Of a stretch of DNA of 64,000 nucleotides, positions 34,104 through 42,437 are shown in pieces. Under the pieces are notes generated by a model. It had not been told where the DNA came from and made no database searches. It worked only from the letters and a program-made list of their open reading frames with translations. The stretch is from Vibrio tapetis subsp. quintayensis (lineage in GTDB: Bacteria; Pseudomonadota; Gammaproteobacteria; Enterobacterales; Vibrionaceae). Numbering within the stretch: position 1 is the first letter of the stretch; the number at the start of each line of letters is the position of its first letter. Location: contig NZ_JAUFQV010000035.1 in the NCBI RefSeq assembly GCF_030409945.1, positions 299,920-363,919 of the forward strand, read 5' to 3'. Position numbers and translations under genes: made by a program.

Positions 34104-35339
34104 TTATATATCAACCAAATCTTGAGCCCAAGCTTGAGACTGGTGATAACAATCAGCGACTTGGTCTTCCTGAATCTCAAGAGAGCGGCGGGCTGTGACG
34201 ACGTCATCCCACTTGGCGCGCTCAAATGCTTTAACGAGTTGGATCAATTTACCTAGATCGCCAGTGCCACCAAGTAGGGCATTCTTGATGGATTGGTCGA
34301 CAGGGATTGATTCCAATATCGTTTCAATTGTTTGATCGAGTAATGAATCAAGCAGAGAAAAAAGCCCGGTTAGAAAAGCCAAACTGGTGTCTATTTTACC
34401 TTTTGACTGACGTGCTAATAGCTCACACTGCCTTGCTCTAGATATCGACAGCGTGTACAACGAATTCGGTTTATGCTCGTTTGTGCTCGACACCGCAACC
34501 AAAGAAACAAATTTTTTCAGTCGATCTTCGCCCAGATAAATCAGTGCTTGTTTGAACGATTTGATCTCAGACGATATCAATGAGGACGAATTGACGTACC
34601 TTAGCAACTTATACGACAAAGACACATCGGTGCTAATCAGTCGTTCAATTTCACTGTAGTTTATCTCCGTGTTGGCGATTTCCTTGCACAGTTGAACAAC
34701 CGTTATCAGCGAAGGCTCAATGGCTCTTTGTTGCACCATTTCTGGTTTAGCAAAGAAATAACCTTGAAACAGTGTGAACCCAACGTCTTTTGCTTGTTTG
34801 AATTCCTCATGGGTTTCCACCTTTTCTGCTAAGAACTGAATTTTGCTTTTTTTCAACTTAGCGATGAAAAATGCCGCTTTTCCTATGGGAATAGCGCGAA
34901 TATCAAACTTGATGATCGAAATGAATGGCAAAAATCTAAGCCAGTCTGAACTTGGAACAAAGTCATCTAACGCCAGTGTGTAGCCTTTTTTGTAAAGCTC
35001 TTTAATGGCATGAAGAAGCTCATCGGTCGGCTCACAATCTTCTAAGATTTCCACCACAATACTGTTACTAGGGAACAGTTCTGGAATTTGGTTTATCAGG
35101 CTTTGATAAGGGAAATTAACATAGCCCCGTTTTTTCCCCAGGCTTTGATAGTGAACACTTAGAAATTGGTCGGACAACAGACGGCTAGTGGCTTGTTCCG
35201 CTTCGATATCCGGAAATGTATTCTTTGGGCCATCACGAAACAACAGTTCGTAAGCAACGGCATTACGCTCTGAATCAAAAATAGGCTGACGAGCAACGTA
35301 TGAATATTTCAATGCTTTAAATTCTTCATCAATAATCAC
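34104..35339 (-). CDS. EAL-HDOD (YuxH-type) signalling protein
   Basis: A 411-residue cytoplasmic protein with an N-terminal EAL-like domain (about 10-200) and a C-terminal HDOD domain (about 205-390). The EAL signature is YELLFRD, the metal-site segment is LALDDFVPSSDW, IIKFDI stands for the usual VKID, and AEKVET keeps the late glutamate. The loop-6 motif DDFGTGYSS is lost, so phosphodiesterase activity is doubtful. HDOD (ISTDVSLSYKLLRYVNSS) is a metal-independent relative of HD phosphohydrolases that acts as a signalling scaffold. Vibrio EAL-HDOD proteins influence motility and biofilm, but I cannot say which paralogue this is. Confidence 0.85.
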   Translation of the reverse strand: MIIDEEFKALKYSYVARQPIFDSERNAVAYELLFRDGPKNTFPDIEAEQATSRLLSDQFLSVHYQSLGKKRGYVNFPYQSLINQIPELFPSNSIVVEILEDCEPTDELLHAIKELYKKGYTLALDDFVPSSDWLRFLPFISIIKFDIRAIPIGKAAFFIAKLKKSKIQFLAEKVETHEEFKQAKDVGFTLFQGYFFAKPEMVQQRAIEPSLITVVQLCKEIANTEINYSEIERLISTDVSLSYKLLRYVNSSSLISSEIKSFKQALIYLGEDRLKKFVSLVAVSSTNEHKPNSLYTLSISRARQCELLARQSKGKIDTSLAFLTGLFSLLDSLLDQTIETILESIPVDQSIKNALLGGTGDLGKLIQLVKAFERAKWDDVVTARRSLEIQEDQVADCYHQSQAWAQDLVDI

Positions 35340-35438
35340 GAAATTAACGAACGCTATTCTACAGGAAGTCGTTCACAAATAACTAATTGAAATTTTTAGA
35401 CTGAGTTGTTATTTAGTATCTCAAGCCTTGGCTTTGGC

Positions 35439-36167
35439 TTAAAGAAATGGAAACTTTTCAGTTCTAAACCCAAACTCATCTACGATGAGCACAACCGCGC
35501 TGTTGTCCCAATCACCTAGAACTATTCGTGTGGCTGGGGTGTTGTCATCCAAAATAATTTGATGCGTAGCTTCACGATGTGTATGACCGTGGATCATTAG
35601 GTTGGTATTATGTTTCGCCATCACGCGAACCACTTCGTTTTTATTGACATCCATGATGTCGAGCGACTTCGAATTTTTGTCACTTCGAGTTTGTCCCTGA
35701 ATTTTTCGCACAATTTTCTTACGAAATATCAATGGGATGCATTTAAATACTCGTTGTAACCAAGGTTGATGAACCTTAGTACGGAACTCTTGGTATTTGA
35801 TATCGTCGATACATAACGTATCTCCATGTAAAAGAATAGCAGAGGTACCATGGAGTTCAATTTTGCATTCTTCAGGTAACAGTTTGATGCCCGTTTCCTG
35901 AGCGAAGCGTTTGCCGACGAGAAAATCGCGATTGCCATGCTGAAAATAACACTTAACACCAGAGTCGGTTAGCTGTTTAAAAGCGTGTTTGATACGGGTT
36001 GCGAATTCTGAGTTATCGTCGTCGCCTAACCAAAAATCAAACAGGTCGCCGAGAACATAGAGCTTGGTAGCATTGCGAGCTTTTTGATCGAGGAATTGAA
36101 GAAAGCTCTGGGTAATATCAGGGCGAGTAGGGGATAGGTGAAGATCTGAAATAAATAATATCGTCAT
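35439..36167 (-). CDS. lpxH: UDP-2,3-diacylglucosamine hydrolase LpxH
   Basis: Manganese-dependent peripheral membrane phosphoesterase that makes lipid X from UDP-diacyl-GlcN in lipid A synthesis. Calcineurin-like motifs are complete: FISDLHLSPTRP, LGDLFDFWLGDDD, HGNRDFLVGKRF, LHGDTLC and HGHTHREA. Length 242 residues is standard. It lies after ppiB on the same strand, with a hairpin terminator in between. Confidence 0.96.
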   Translation of the reverse strand: MTILFISDLHLSPTRPDITQSFLQFLDQKARNATKLYVLGDLFDFWLGDDDNSEFATRIKHAFKQLTDSGVKCYFQHGNRDFLVGKRFAQETGIKLLPEECKIELHGTSAILLHGDTLCIDDIKYQEFRTKVHQPWLQRVFKCIPLIFRKKIVRKIQGQTRSDKNSKSLDIMDVNKNEVVRVMAKHNTNLMIHGHTHREATHQIILDDNTPATRIVLGDWDNSAVVLIVDEFGFRTEKFPFL

Positions 36168-36177
36168 AGGATAAAAG

Positions 36178-36203
36178 AAGAGGAGCCGCAGCTCCTCTTG
36201 ATC
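36178..36203 (-). terminator. Terminator between ppiB and lpxH
   Basis: Perfect nine-bp stem AAGAGGAGC / GCTCCTCTT with a four-base loop; on the minus strand the 3' side runs into CTTTTAT. It would attenuate or stop transcription from ppiB into lpxH. Confidence 0.72.
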
Positions 36204-36206
36204 GAA

Positions 36207-36701
36207 TTACTCTTCGATAGTTGTGCTTGTGATAAGAACTTCTTCTAGTGGTACGTCTTGGTGCATACCCATAGAGCCCGTTGCTACATCTTTAATTTTG
36301 TTTACGATGTCCATGCCTTCAACGACTTCAGCAAAAACACAGTAACCCCAACCATCTAGGCTTTCTGATTTAAAGTCTAGGAATGTGTTGTTGCTAACGT
36401 TGATGAAAAACTGAGAGCTAGCAGAATGCGGTTCCATTGTACGAGCCATCGCCAACGTGCCTACTTTGTTGCTTAGGCCATTGTTTGCTTCGTTTTTGAT
36501 TGTTGCGCGCGTTTCTTTTTCTTTAAGGCCCGAAGTCATACCGCCGCCTTGAACCATGAAACCATCGATTACACGGTGGAAAAGCGTGTTGTCATAAAAA
36601 CCATCACGGCAGTACTGAAGGAAGTTAGCACTGGTTGCTGGTGCATCAGTTGTGTTCAGCTGAATTTTGATATCACCAAAGTTAGTGTGAAGGATGATCA
36701 T
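36207..36701 (-). CDS. ppiB: Peptidyl-prolyl cis-trans isomerase B (cytoplasmic cyclophilin)
   Basis: Cyclophilin that speeds prolyl isomerisation in the cytoplasm. The 164-residue protein starts MIILHTNFGDIKIQL with no signal peptide, separating it from periplasmic PpiA. Active-site strings are FHRVIDGFMVQGGG, ARTMEPHSASSQFFIN and VFAEVVEGMD. It is divergent from cysS, the same gene pair seen in E. coli (ppiB-cysS), and lpxH lies behind it. Confidence 0.96.
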   Translation of the reverse strand: MIILHTNFGDIKIQLNTTDAPATSANFLQYCRDGFYDNTLFHRVIDGFMVQGGGMTSGLKEKETRATIKNEANNGLSNKVGTLAMARTMEPHSASSQFFINVSNNTFLDFKSESLDGWGYCVFAEVVEGMDIVNKIKDVATGSMGMHQDVPLEEVLITSTTIEE

Positions 36702-36849
36702 TATGTATTCCTTAAATTATTTTCGACTTGAAACGGGAATTCTAGCTCAATTCTACAGACAATCAATAGATGGGTGAAAAGTGGTCAAGAAAACCGACGA
36801 AATGTCATAGTCTATGTGCGATCACCGTGAATTTTGTCCCGGCAAGCTA

Positions 36850-36878
36850 TTACCTATCCGTGTTGGACTTGTTATACT
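36850..36878 (+). promoter_or_regulatory. Candidate cysS promoter (extended -10)
   Basis: A -10 TATACT at 36873-36878 is preceded by TGT, forming an extended -10. The -35 (TTACCT) is weak at 17 bp. It lies about 40 bp before the cysS ATG. Confidence 0.45.
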
Positions 36879-36916
36879 GGCGCCTTACTTGTTTCATAAT
36901 TGATTAGATAGAGATC

Positions 36917-38308
36917 ATGTTAAAGATATATAACACACTCACACGACAGAAAGAGGAATTCAAACCCATTACTGCTGGTAAAGTCGGCATGTATGTTTGT
37001 GGAGTAACCATTTACGATCTCTGTCATATTGGTCACGGTCGTACATTCGTTTCATTCGATGTAGTCTCTCGTTACCTTCGTTACTTAGGCTATGACCTAA
37101 CGTTTGTTCGTAACATTACCGACATCGACGACAAAATCATTAAACGCGCTGCTGAGAATGGCGAAAGCTGCGATGAGTTAACTGAGCGCCTGATTGGCGA
37201 GATGTATTCTGATTTTGATGCGTTAAATATGAAGCGTCCAGATATAGAGCCTCGTGCTACCGAGTATATTCAAGAAATCATTGCCTTAGTTCAGCGCTTA
37301 ATTGAACGCGGCTTCGCCTACGTTGCTGATAACGGCGACGTGATGTTTGAGGTGAAGAAATATGATGAATACGGCAAGCTATCGGGTCAAGACCTAGAGC
37401 AGCTTCAAGCTGGATCTCGCGTTACTATTGAAGTCACTAAACGCAGCCCGTTAGATTTCGTTTTATGGAAAATGTCTAAGCCGGGTGAGCCGACGTGGGA
37501 ATCACCATGGGGCCCTGGTCGTCCTGGTTGGCACATTGAATGTTCTGCGATGAACTCTTCTATTCTGGGTGATCACTTTGATATCCACGGTGGTGGCTCT
37601 GATTTGCAGTTCCCGCATCATGAGAACGAAATCGCTCAATCTTGCTGCGCACATGGTACCCAGTATGTAAATACATGGATGCACAGCGGTATGGTGATGA
37701 TCGACAAAGAAAAAATGTCTAAGTCACTGAACAATTTCTTCACCATTCGTGATGTATTACAGCATTACGATTCAGAAACCGTTCGCTACTTCTTAATGTC
37801 GGGTCACTATCGTAGCCAACTGAATTACAGCGAAGACAACTTAAACCAAGCACGTTCAGCTTTGGAGCGTTTGTATACATCTTTACGTGGTTTGGATTTA
37901 TCAGCAGCACCTGCTGGTGGTGAAGAGTATGTAACACGTTATAGCGATGCGATGAACGATGATTTCAATACACCAGAAGCCTACTCGGTGTTATTTGATA
38001 TGGCTCGTGAAGTCAATCGCCTAAAAGGTGAAAATATCGAAAGAGCATCGGCACTTGGCGCATTAATGCGTGAGTTAGCGGATGTCATCGGTATCTTGCA
38101 TCAAGAGCCTGAAGCATTCCTTAAAGGTGGCGCATCTGGCGAAAGTAATGATGATGAAGTGGCAGAAATTGAGGCGCTTATTAAGCTGCGTAACGATTCA
38201 CGTGCATCAAAAGATTGGGCAAACGCCGACATGGCGCGTAACAAGTTAACGGAAATGGGCATCGTTCTAGAAGACGGAGCACAAGGTACTACTTGGCGTC
38301 GTAAGTAA
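36917..38308 (+). CDS. cysS: Cysteinyl-tRNA synthetase
   Basis: Class I synthetase that charges tRNA-Cys. It has the zinc cysteine in MYVCGVTIYD (Cys28), HIGH at residues 37-40 (CHIGHGR), the zinc/substrate loop WHIECSAM and KMSKS at 266-270. The C-terminal anticodon-binding domain follows (DMARNKLTEMGIVLEDG). The length of 463 residues is close to the E. coli enzyme. It is divergent from ppiB. Confidence 0.97.
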   Translation: MLKIYNTLTRQKEEFKPITAGKVGMYVCGVTIYDLCHIGHGRTFVSFDVVSRYLRYLGYDLTFVRNITDIDDKIIKRAAENGESCDELTERLIGEMYSDFDALNMKRPDIEPRATEYIQEIIALVQRLIERGFAYVADNGDVMFEVKKYDEYGKLSGQDLEQLQAGSRVTIEVTKRSPLDFVLWKMSKPGEPTWESPWGPGRPGWHIECSAMNSSILGDHFDIHGGGSDLQFPHHENEIAQSCCAHGTQYVNTWMHSGMVMIDKEKMSKSLNNFFTIRDVLQHYDSETVRYFLMSGHYRSQLNYSEDNLNQARSALERLYTSLRGLDLSAAPAGGEEYVTRYSDAMNDDFNTPEAYSVLFDMAREVNRLKGENIERASALGALMRELADVIGILHQEPEAFLKGGASGESNDDEVAEIEALIKLRNDSRASKDWANADMARNKLTEMGIVLEDGAQGTTWRRK

Positions 38309-38313
38309 TTTTT

Positions 38314-38377
38314 AAAAGGCACAAAGTGAATATGACCGCCGTAAGATACAGCGTTGTATTGATGATGTGCCTTTTTT
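38314..38377 (+). terminator. Terminator after cysS
   Basis: AAAAGGCACA pairs with TGTGCCTTTT across a 40-base loop that carries its own small pairing (ATACA / TGTAT), and a T run follows. Confidence 0.6.
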
Positions 38378-38400
38378 ACACTTTATGAAAGGCAACTATT

Positions 38401-38979
38401 TTGGCACAGATGTATTTTTATTACTCGGCGATGAACGCGGGTAAGTCCACCACGTTATTGCAATCTTCTTTTAACTATAAAGAGCGCGGGATGAACCCAG
38501 TGATCTTTACGGCTGCACTAGATGATCGTTATGGCATTGGTAAAGTAAGTTCACGAATTGGTCTGCAATCTGAAGCTCAGTTGTTTAGAACAGAATCGAA
38601 TTTATTTGATGAAATCAAAGCCATTAATGAGCAAGAAAAGCGCCATTGTATTTTGATTGATGAATGTCAGTTCTTATCCAAAGAACAAGTTTATCAATTA
38701 ACTGAGGTTGTTGATAAACTTCATATTCCAGTGCTTTGTTATGGTTTGCGTACCGACTTCCTCGGTGAGCTTTTTGAAGGCAGTAAATACTTGCTATCTT
38801 GGGCGGACAAATTAGTCGAGCTTAAAACGATTTGCCATTGTGGTCGTAAAGCCAACATGGTGATTCGTACTGACGAAGAAGGTAACCCGATTGCAGAGGG
38901 TGACCAAGTGGCGATTGGTGGTAATGATCAATACGTCTCAGTATGCCGTCAGCACTATAAAGAAGCGCTAGGCAAATAA
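38401..38979 (+). CDS. tdk: Thymidine kinase, TTG start
   Basis: Type II thymidine kinase that salvages thymidine and deoxyuridine with ATP. The P-loop is YSAMNAGKST, the Walker B region is CILIDECQFL, and structural zinc cysteines lie in ICHCGRKA and VCRQHY. The TTG at 38401 gives MAQMYFYYSAMNAGKS, matching the conserved N-terminus of the family, with AAAGG about nine bases before it; the next ATG at 38410 would lose three conserved residues. The product has 192 residues. Confidence 0.93.
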   Translation: MAQMYFYYSAMNAGKSTTLLQSSFNYKERGMNPVIFTAALDDRYGIGKVSSRIGLQSEAQLFRTESNLFDEIKAINEQEKRHCILIDECQFLSKEQVYQLTEVVDKLHIPVLCYGLRTDFLGELFEGSKYLLSWADKLVELKTICHCGRKANMVIRTDEEGNPIAEGDQVAIGGNDQYVSVCRQHYKEALGK

Positions 38980-38998
38980 ACCGTTATAAATACCCAAT

Positions 38999-39028
38999 AA
39001 AAAAGAGCGGAGATCCGCTCTTTTTTTC
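38999..39028 (+). terminator. Terminator after tdk
   Basis: Stem AAAAGAGCGGA / TCCGCTCTTTT with a two-base loop and a seven-base T run. It is directly followed by the TTAGCCT heptamer array. Confidence 0.87.
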
Positions 39029-39037
39029 ATCTGCTGC

Positions 39038-39093
39038 TTAGCCTTTAGCCTTTAGCCTTTAGCCTTTAGCCTTTAGCCTTTAGCCTTTAGCCT
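39038..39093. repeat. Perfect heptamer array TTAGCCT, 8 units
   Basis: Eight exact copies of TTAGCCT in tandem. On the minus strand the unit reads AAAGGCT, which fits the degenerate AARNNCT motif of the arrays at 8193, 47188 and 47984. The right end overlaps the last codons and the stop of the leftward ligase gene (GGC TAA). The array is thus next to the tdk terminator and inside the 3' end of another gene. Confidence 0.92.
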
Positions 39094-40058
39094 TTACCAT
39101 CGACGTGACCAAATTGTTTCGCAGCATAGGCCACTCGTTCAGCTGGTCTCGGGTATTCTGCCATTTCACCAAGATTCTCGATATGGCGAAGGCGAGGCAG
39201 TAAACCTGCTCCGTTAGCAATTTGAATAGCCAAGCCTGGGCGAGCATTAAGCTCAAGTACCATTGGGCCTTCTTCTTTATCAAGCACCATATCCGTGCCC
39301 ATATAACCCAAACCAGTCATTTCCCATGCGCTGGATGCAAGCACGAGTAGTCGCTCCCAGTGAGGAACTTGCAAAAGTGCGAGCTCTTTGTCGGTATCTG
39401 GGTGGTGTGTGATGGGCTGATCAAACTGAACGGCACGTACCGCTTTGCCCGTCGCCATGTCAATTCCTACGCCTACTGCGCCTTGGTGTAGATTCGCTTT
39501 ACCATCAGAGGCAGACGTTGAAAGGCGCATCATCGCCATGACAGGGTAGCCCTTAAATACAATAATTCGTACATCTGGCACCCCTTCGTAACTGAAACCT
39601 TCAAAACAGTCGTCAAATTTAATCAAGTTTTCGACTACGGCCACGTCGTTTTTTCCACCAAGAGAAAACAAACCGGCGAGTGCGTTACTAATATGACGTT
39701 CGACATCTTCTTTGTTGATGACAGCGCCAGAGGGCTTGGTGTATTCGCCATTTTTGTGCGAAACAATAACCAAGATACCCTTACCACCGCTGCCTTGTGC
39801 GGGTTTAATGACAAACCCTGGCCAGTTTTCAACCATCTTATGAATGGATTTTACGGCGGCTTGGTGGCTGATAACACCAATTAGCGCAGGAACCGTAGCC
39901 CCTGCTTTTTCTGCGATGATTTTTGTTTTTAATTTATCATCAACCAACGGATACTTTGAGCGATCATTATATCGCCCAATGTAGCTGTGGTTTCTTTGAT
40001 TCATCCCCATTATGCCCTTGGTTTTTAGCTTAGATGGGGAAGTAAATGACCCAAACAT
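39087..40058 (-). CDS. RimK-like ATP-grasp ligase (alpha-L-glutamate ligase-like)
   Basis: A 323-residue ATP-grasp enzyme of the RimK-related group. The ATP-binding strand and loop are FVIKPAQGSGGKGILVI. VRIIVFKGYPVMAMMRLST is followed by the metal-binding MVLELNARPGLAIQIANG. Such enzymes form amide bonds between a carboxylate and an amino acid. It is the last of three co-directional genes, three bases after the 7TM transglutaminase-like gene, with GAGG before the ATG. The C-terminal residues GKG and the stop come from the heptamer repeat. The substrate is unknown. Confidence 0.85.
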   Translation of the reverse strand: MFGSFTSPSKLKTKGIMGMNQRNHSYIGRYNDRSKYPLVDDKLKTKIIAEKAGATVPALIGVISHQAAVKSIHKMVENWPGFVIKPAQGSGGKGILVIVSHKNGEYTKPSGAVINKEDVERHISNALAGLFSLGGKNDVAVVENLIKFDDCFEGFSYEGVPDVRIIVFKGYPVMAMMRLSTSASDGKANLHQGAVGVGIDMATGKAVRAVQFDQPITHHPDTDKELALLQVPHWERLLVLASSAWEMTGLGYMGTDMVLDKEEGPMVLELNARPGLAIQIANGAGLLPRLRHIENLGEMAEYPRPAERVAYAAKQFGHVDGKG

Positions 40059-40061
40059 AGT

Positions 40062-41570
40062 CTAATCCTCAGATAATGGTTTAAAACGACGAAGTTCCGT
40101 TAAGCGGTAGCCAGTGTAAGTACCAAGCAGCATGATAACCGCAAGAATAATTAGCTGTAGGCCGATAAAGTTAAACGTTAGGTGCTGAACATACGGGTTA
40201 GTCATAGCAAGGTAAACCAGTACAGCTGTTAGCAACGAGCCCCCACCTTGAAGGAATACTTCTTTACCGCCTTCTTCTTCCCATAGAATAGACATACGTT
40301 CTACCGTCCAAGACAAGATGATCATAGGGAAGAAAGTAATAGTAAGTCCTTCATTCAATCCAATATTGAACGAAACAATGGTGAAGACCGCGATAATCAT
40401 AATTACCGTTATGATTACGGCGGATATCCGCGCAACCAACAAGAGGTTGAGCTTAGATAAATACCCACGAATAATGAGACCGGTACCAACAATGAGAAGG
40501 AAGCCAACGATACCTGTGAGCAATGTAGTTTGAACAAATGCAACTGCAATCAAAACAGGCATGAATGTGCCTGAAGTTTTTAAACCAATGATCACACGTA
40601 AGAACACCACGATGAGTGCACCAATTGGAATGAGCATGATGGTTTTGAACATCGATTGTTCCGCAAGAGGCAAGCTGTGAATTGAGAAATTCAGTAAGCT
40701 ATCCGCTTCGACTTTTTGAGCAGTTGCTTGTTGCGGAGTGACATCTTGTAAGATCATTGAAAAATGGACTTGGCTATTCTTACCACCGACCACATCGAGT
40801 AAGGAAACGTTAGATTCATCCCAGACCAGCAAGTTGTTTTGTTTAACTTGTTCACCTTGGTTTGCATCAAAAAGTTCCCACTGCTTACCATCCCACACTT
40901 CGACCATCGGTGTAATGCTTTGGCGACGACGGCCATCTTCTAACTGAACAACACCAACCAGTTTATTTGGAACGGCGGCATAACTTAGAAGCTTAGCGGT
41001 GATTTGTACTTTGTCGTTATTGTTGAGTAATAACGATGCATTTTGGCTATCTTTATCGTTAAGCTGTTTGATTAACTCACGAGCTAAAGTGACGTTGTCG
41101 GCACTGCGTTGTGTCGCCTGCGCTAAAACAGATTGAGCAGCGGCGTCTTGAGGGCCATCAAAAATGGGTTTTTCTATTGGCTCGTCACTTGGTGGAATGG
41201 GATCAACTTTTGCTTGATCATCAACCAAAAACTGAGTTTTGTAATAAATGGTTTGAGGGCCACTCGCATGACGAACAGTCCATTCAGCACGTCGGCCTGC
41301 ATCGGTTGCTGTGTAAGCAATACCGTAGCCTGGTGAAGACGCGCTTTCGTTAATGAGTGTATAACCAGTTTGTGTACCAGGGGCAGCAAGAGATGCTTTA
41401 ACTGGTTTGTCTAGCGCGTTGAACTCGACACGAGCTTCAATGTCCCAAATCTGGCGAGTTTCACCAGGAGTCAAAGGAACGCCGTAATCTGTGTGGCGCA
41501 TAAGGCTCAGTACACTGCCTGCAATAAGCAGGAATGCGACCAAGAAGTAAAACGGAACTTTAGACGTCAT
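40062..41570 (-). CDS. Inactive transglutaminase-like domain fused to 7TM membrane domain
   Basis: A 502-residue inner-membrane protein. One N-terminal helix (about 6-24) anchors a periplasmic region (about 25-315) that includes a transglutaminase-like fold (about 155-260), known from the family to have lost its catalytic triad. From about 320 to 490 there are six to seven hydrophobic helices. This matches Pfam Transglut_i_TM plus 7TM_transglut. It lies between the retropepsin lipoprotein and the ATP-grasp ligase, with gaps of 22 and 3 bp, so it probably connects periplasmic recognition with the cytoplasmic ligase. Its molecular function is not established. Confidence 0.85.
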   Translation of the reverse strand: MTSKVPFYFLVAFLLIAGSVLSLMRHTDYGVPLTPGETRQIWDIEARVEFNALDKPVKASLAAPGTQTGYTLINESASSPGYGIAYTATDAGRRAEWTVRHASGPQTIYYKTQFLVDDQAKVDPIPPSDEPIEKPIFDGPQDAAAQSVLAQATQRSADNVTLARELIKQLNDKDSQNASLLLNNNDKVQITAKLLSYAAVPNKLVGVVQLEDGRRRQSITPMVEVWDGKQWELFDANQGEQVKQNNLLVWDESNVSLLDVVGGKNSQVHFSMILQDVTPQQATAQKVEADSLLNFSIHSLPLAEQSMFKTIMLIPIGALIVVFLRVIIGLKTSGTFMPVLIAVAFVQTTLLTGIVGFLLIVGTGLIIRGYLSKLNLLLVARISAVIITVIMIIAVFTIVSFNIGLNEGLTITFFPMIILSWTVERMSILWEEEGGKEVFLQGGGSLLTAVLVYLAMTNPYVQHLTFNFIGLQLIILAVIMLLGTYTGYRLTELRRFKPLSED

Positions 41571-41592
41571 AAAGATTTATCCTTAAATACAA

Positions 41593-42330
41593 TTATTTAG
41601 TTTTAGTTTGTAGATACTGTTTGCTTACATCAACTAGGGCGATATCTTGGATGAACTCTCTGCCTAGTAAAATAGGGTGACTCATTTGCGAACGGTCAGC
41701 CAGAGTAAACTGAGCTTTTTCGTGCACGTCACCAAGTTGTACCCAAAGCTCTACAACAATCCGGCGCTCGGAATCGGAGTTGGTTGCTTGACGAATTTTG
41801 ACGTATCGTACAACGGGAGCTTCAATCCAGTGCATTTCATCTGCAGCCGCTGAATCATCCTTTATATGAAATTTAACCCAAGTTTTCCCGTTTCGCTCAA
41901 ATTCTTGAATATCAATGGCATTAATTGATGAAGTTGTGGCGCCGGTATCAACTCGCGCATCAAACTGTTGCTTAATTGTGTCTACTTTTACTTTTTCAAT
42001 TGCGCCGAGAACAATGGGCTGAGAAGGTGGGGCACTGGTAACGACAGGCGTGACTGTTTGTGTCTCTTTGGTCGCGTGTGTTAAGTGCTTTGCCTGCGTT
42101 TTACGTAATTGAACGACTTCACCGTTCAATTTCACTAATTCTTCATTGAGTGCATCAATTTTGCTGTTCTGTTGGTCTATTTCAACGGTAAAGCTATCGA
42201 GTTTCGTTTGTATGTTTTGCTCTGATTGATTAATTGCTTCTAGTGTCGATTGGCTGTATTTTTCGCCGTCGATCAACGTACACCCAGATAGGGCAGCAAT
42301 AATGGCAATGGCGGTGAGTTTTTTGAGCAT
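41593..42330 (-). CDS. Lipoprotein with retropepsin-like protease domain (RimB/Zn_protease family)
   Basis: A 245-residue lipoprotein: the lipobox is ALSGC with Cys17. Residues 25-85 are predicted coiled coil (EQNIQTKLDSFTVEI onward). The C-terminal domain (about 105-240) carries VDTGATTSS with Asp128 in the aspartic-protease DTG motif, and HPILLGREFI near the end. This family is annotated as ATP-dependent zinc protease (PF05618), but the motifs are those of a retropepsin fold. It is the first gene of the cassette, upstream of the 7TM protein and the ATP-grasp ligase. A de-tagging role opposite to the ligase is an inference. Confidence 0.85.
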   Translation of the reverse strand: MLKKLTAIAIIAALSGCTLIDGEKYSQSTLEAINQSEQNIQTKLDSFTVEIDQQNSKIDALNEELVKLNGEVVQLRKTQAKHLTHATKETQTVTPVVTSAPPSQPIVLGAIEKVKVDTIKQQFDARVDTGATTSSINAIDIQEFERNGKTWVKFHIKDDSAAADEMHWIEAPVVRYVKIRQATNSDSERRIVVELWVQLGDVHEKAQFTLADRSQMSHPILLGREFIQDIALVDVSKQYLQTKTK

Positions 42331-42384
42331 TGTTTACCTATAGTAGACAGATAGTTAACAGAAGTATTTTCCAAAGTGTATATG

Positions 42385-42411
42385 ATAAAAAAGGATGCGT
42401 GAAGCATCCTA
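42385..42411 (-). terminator. Terminator between cmoB and the retropepsin/7TM/ligase cassette
   Basis: On the minus strand AGGATGC / GCATCCT with a five-base loop is followed by TTTTTTATC. It separates cmoB from the cassette, making the latter a transcription unit of its own. Confidence 0.8.
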
Positions 42412-42437
42412 ATGTTAATCTCTGGTCAGGTTCGCCA

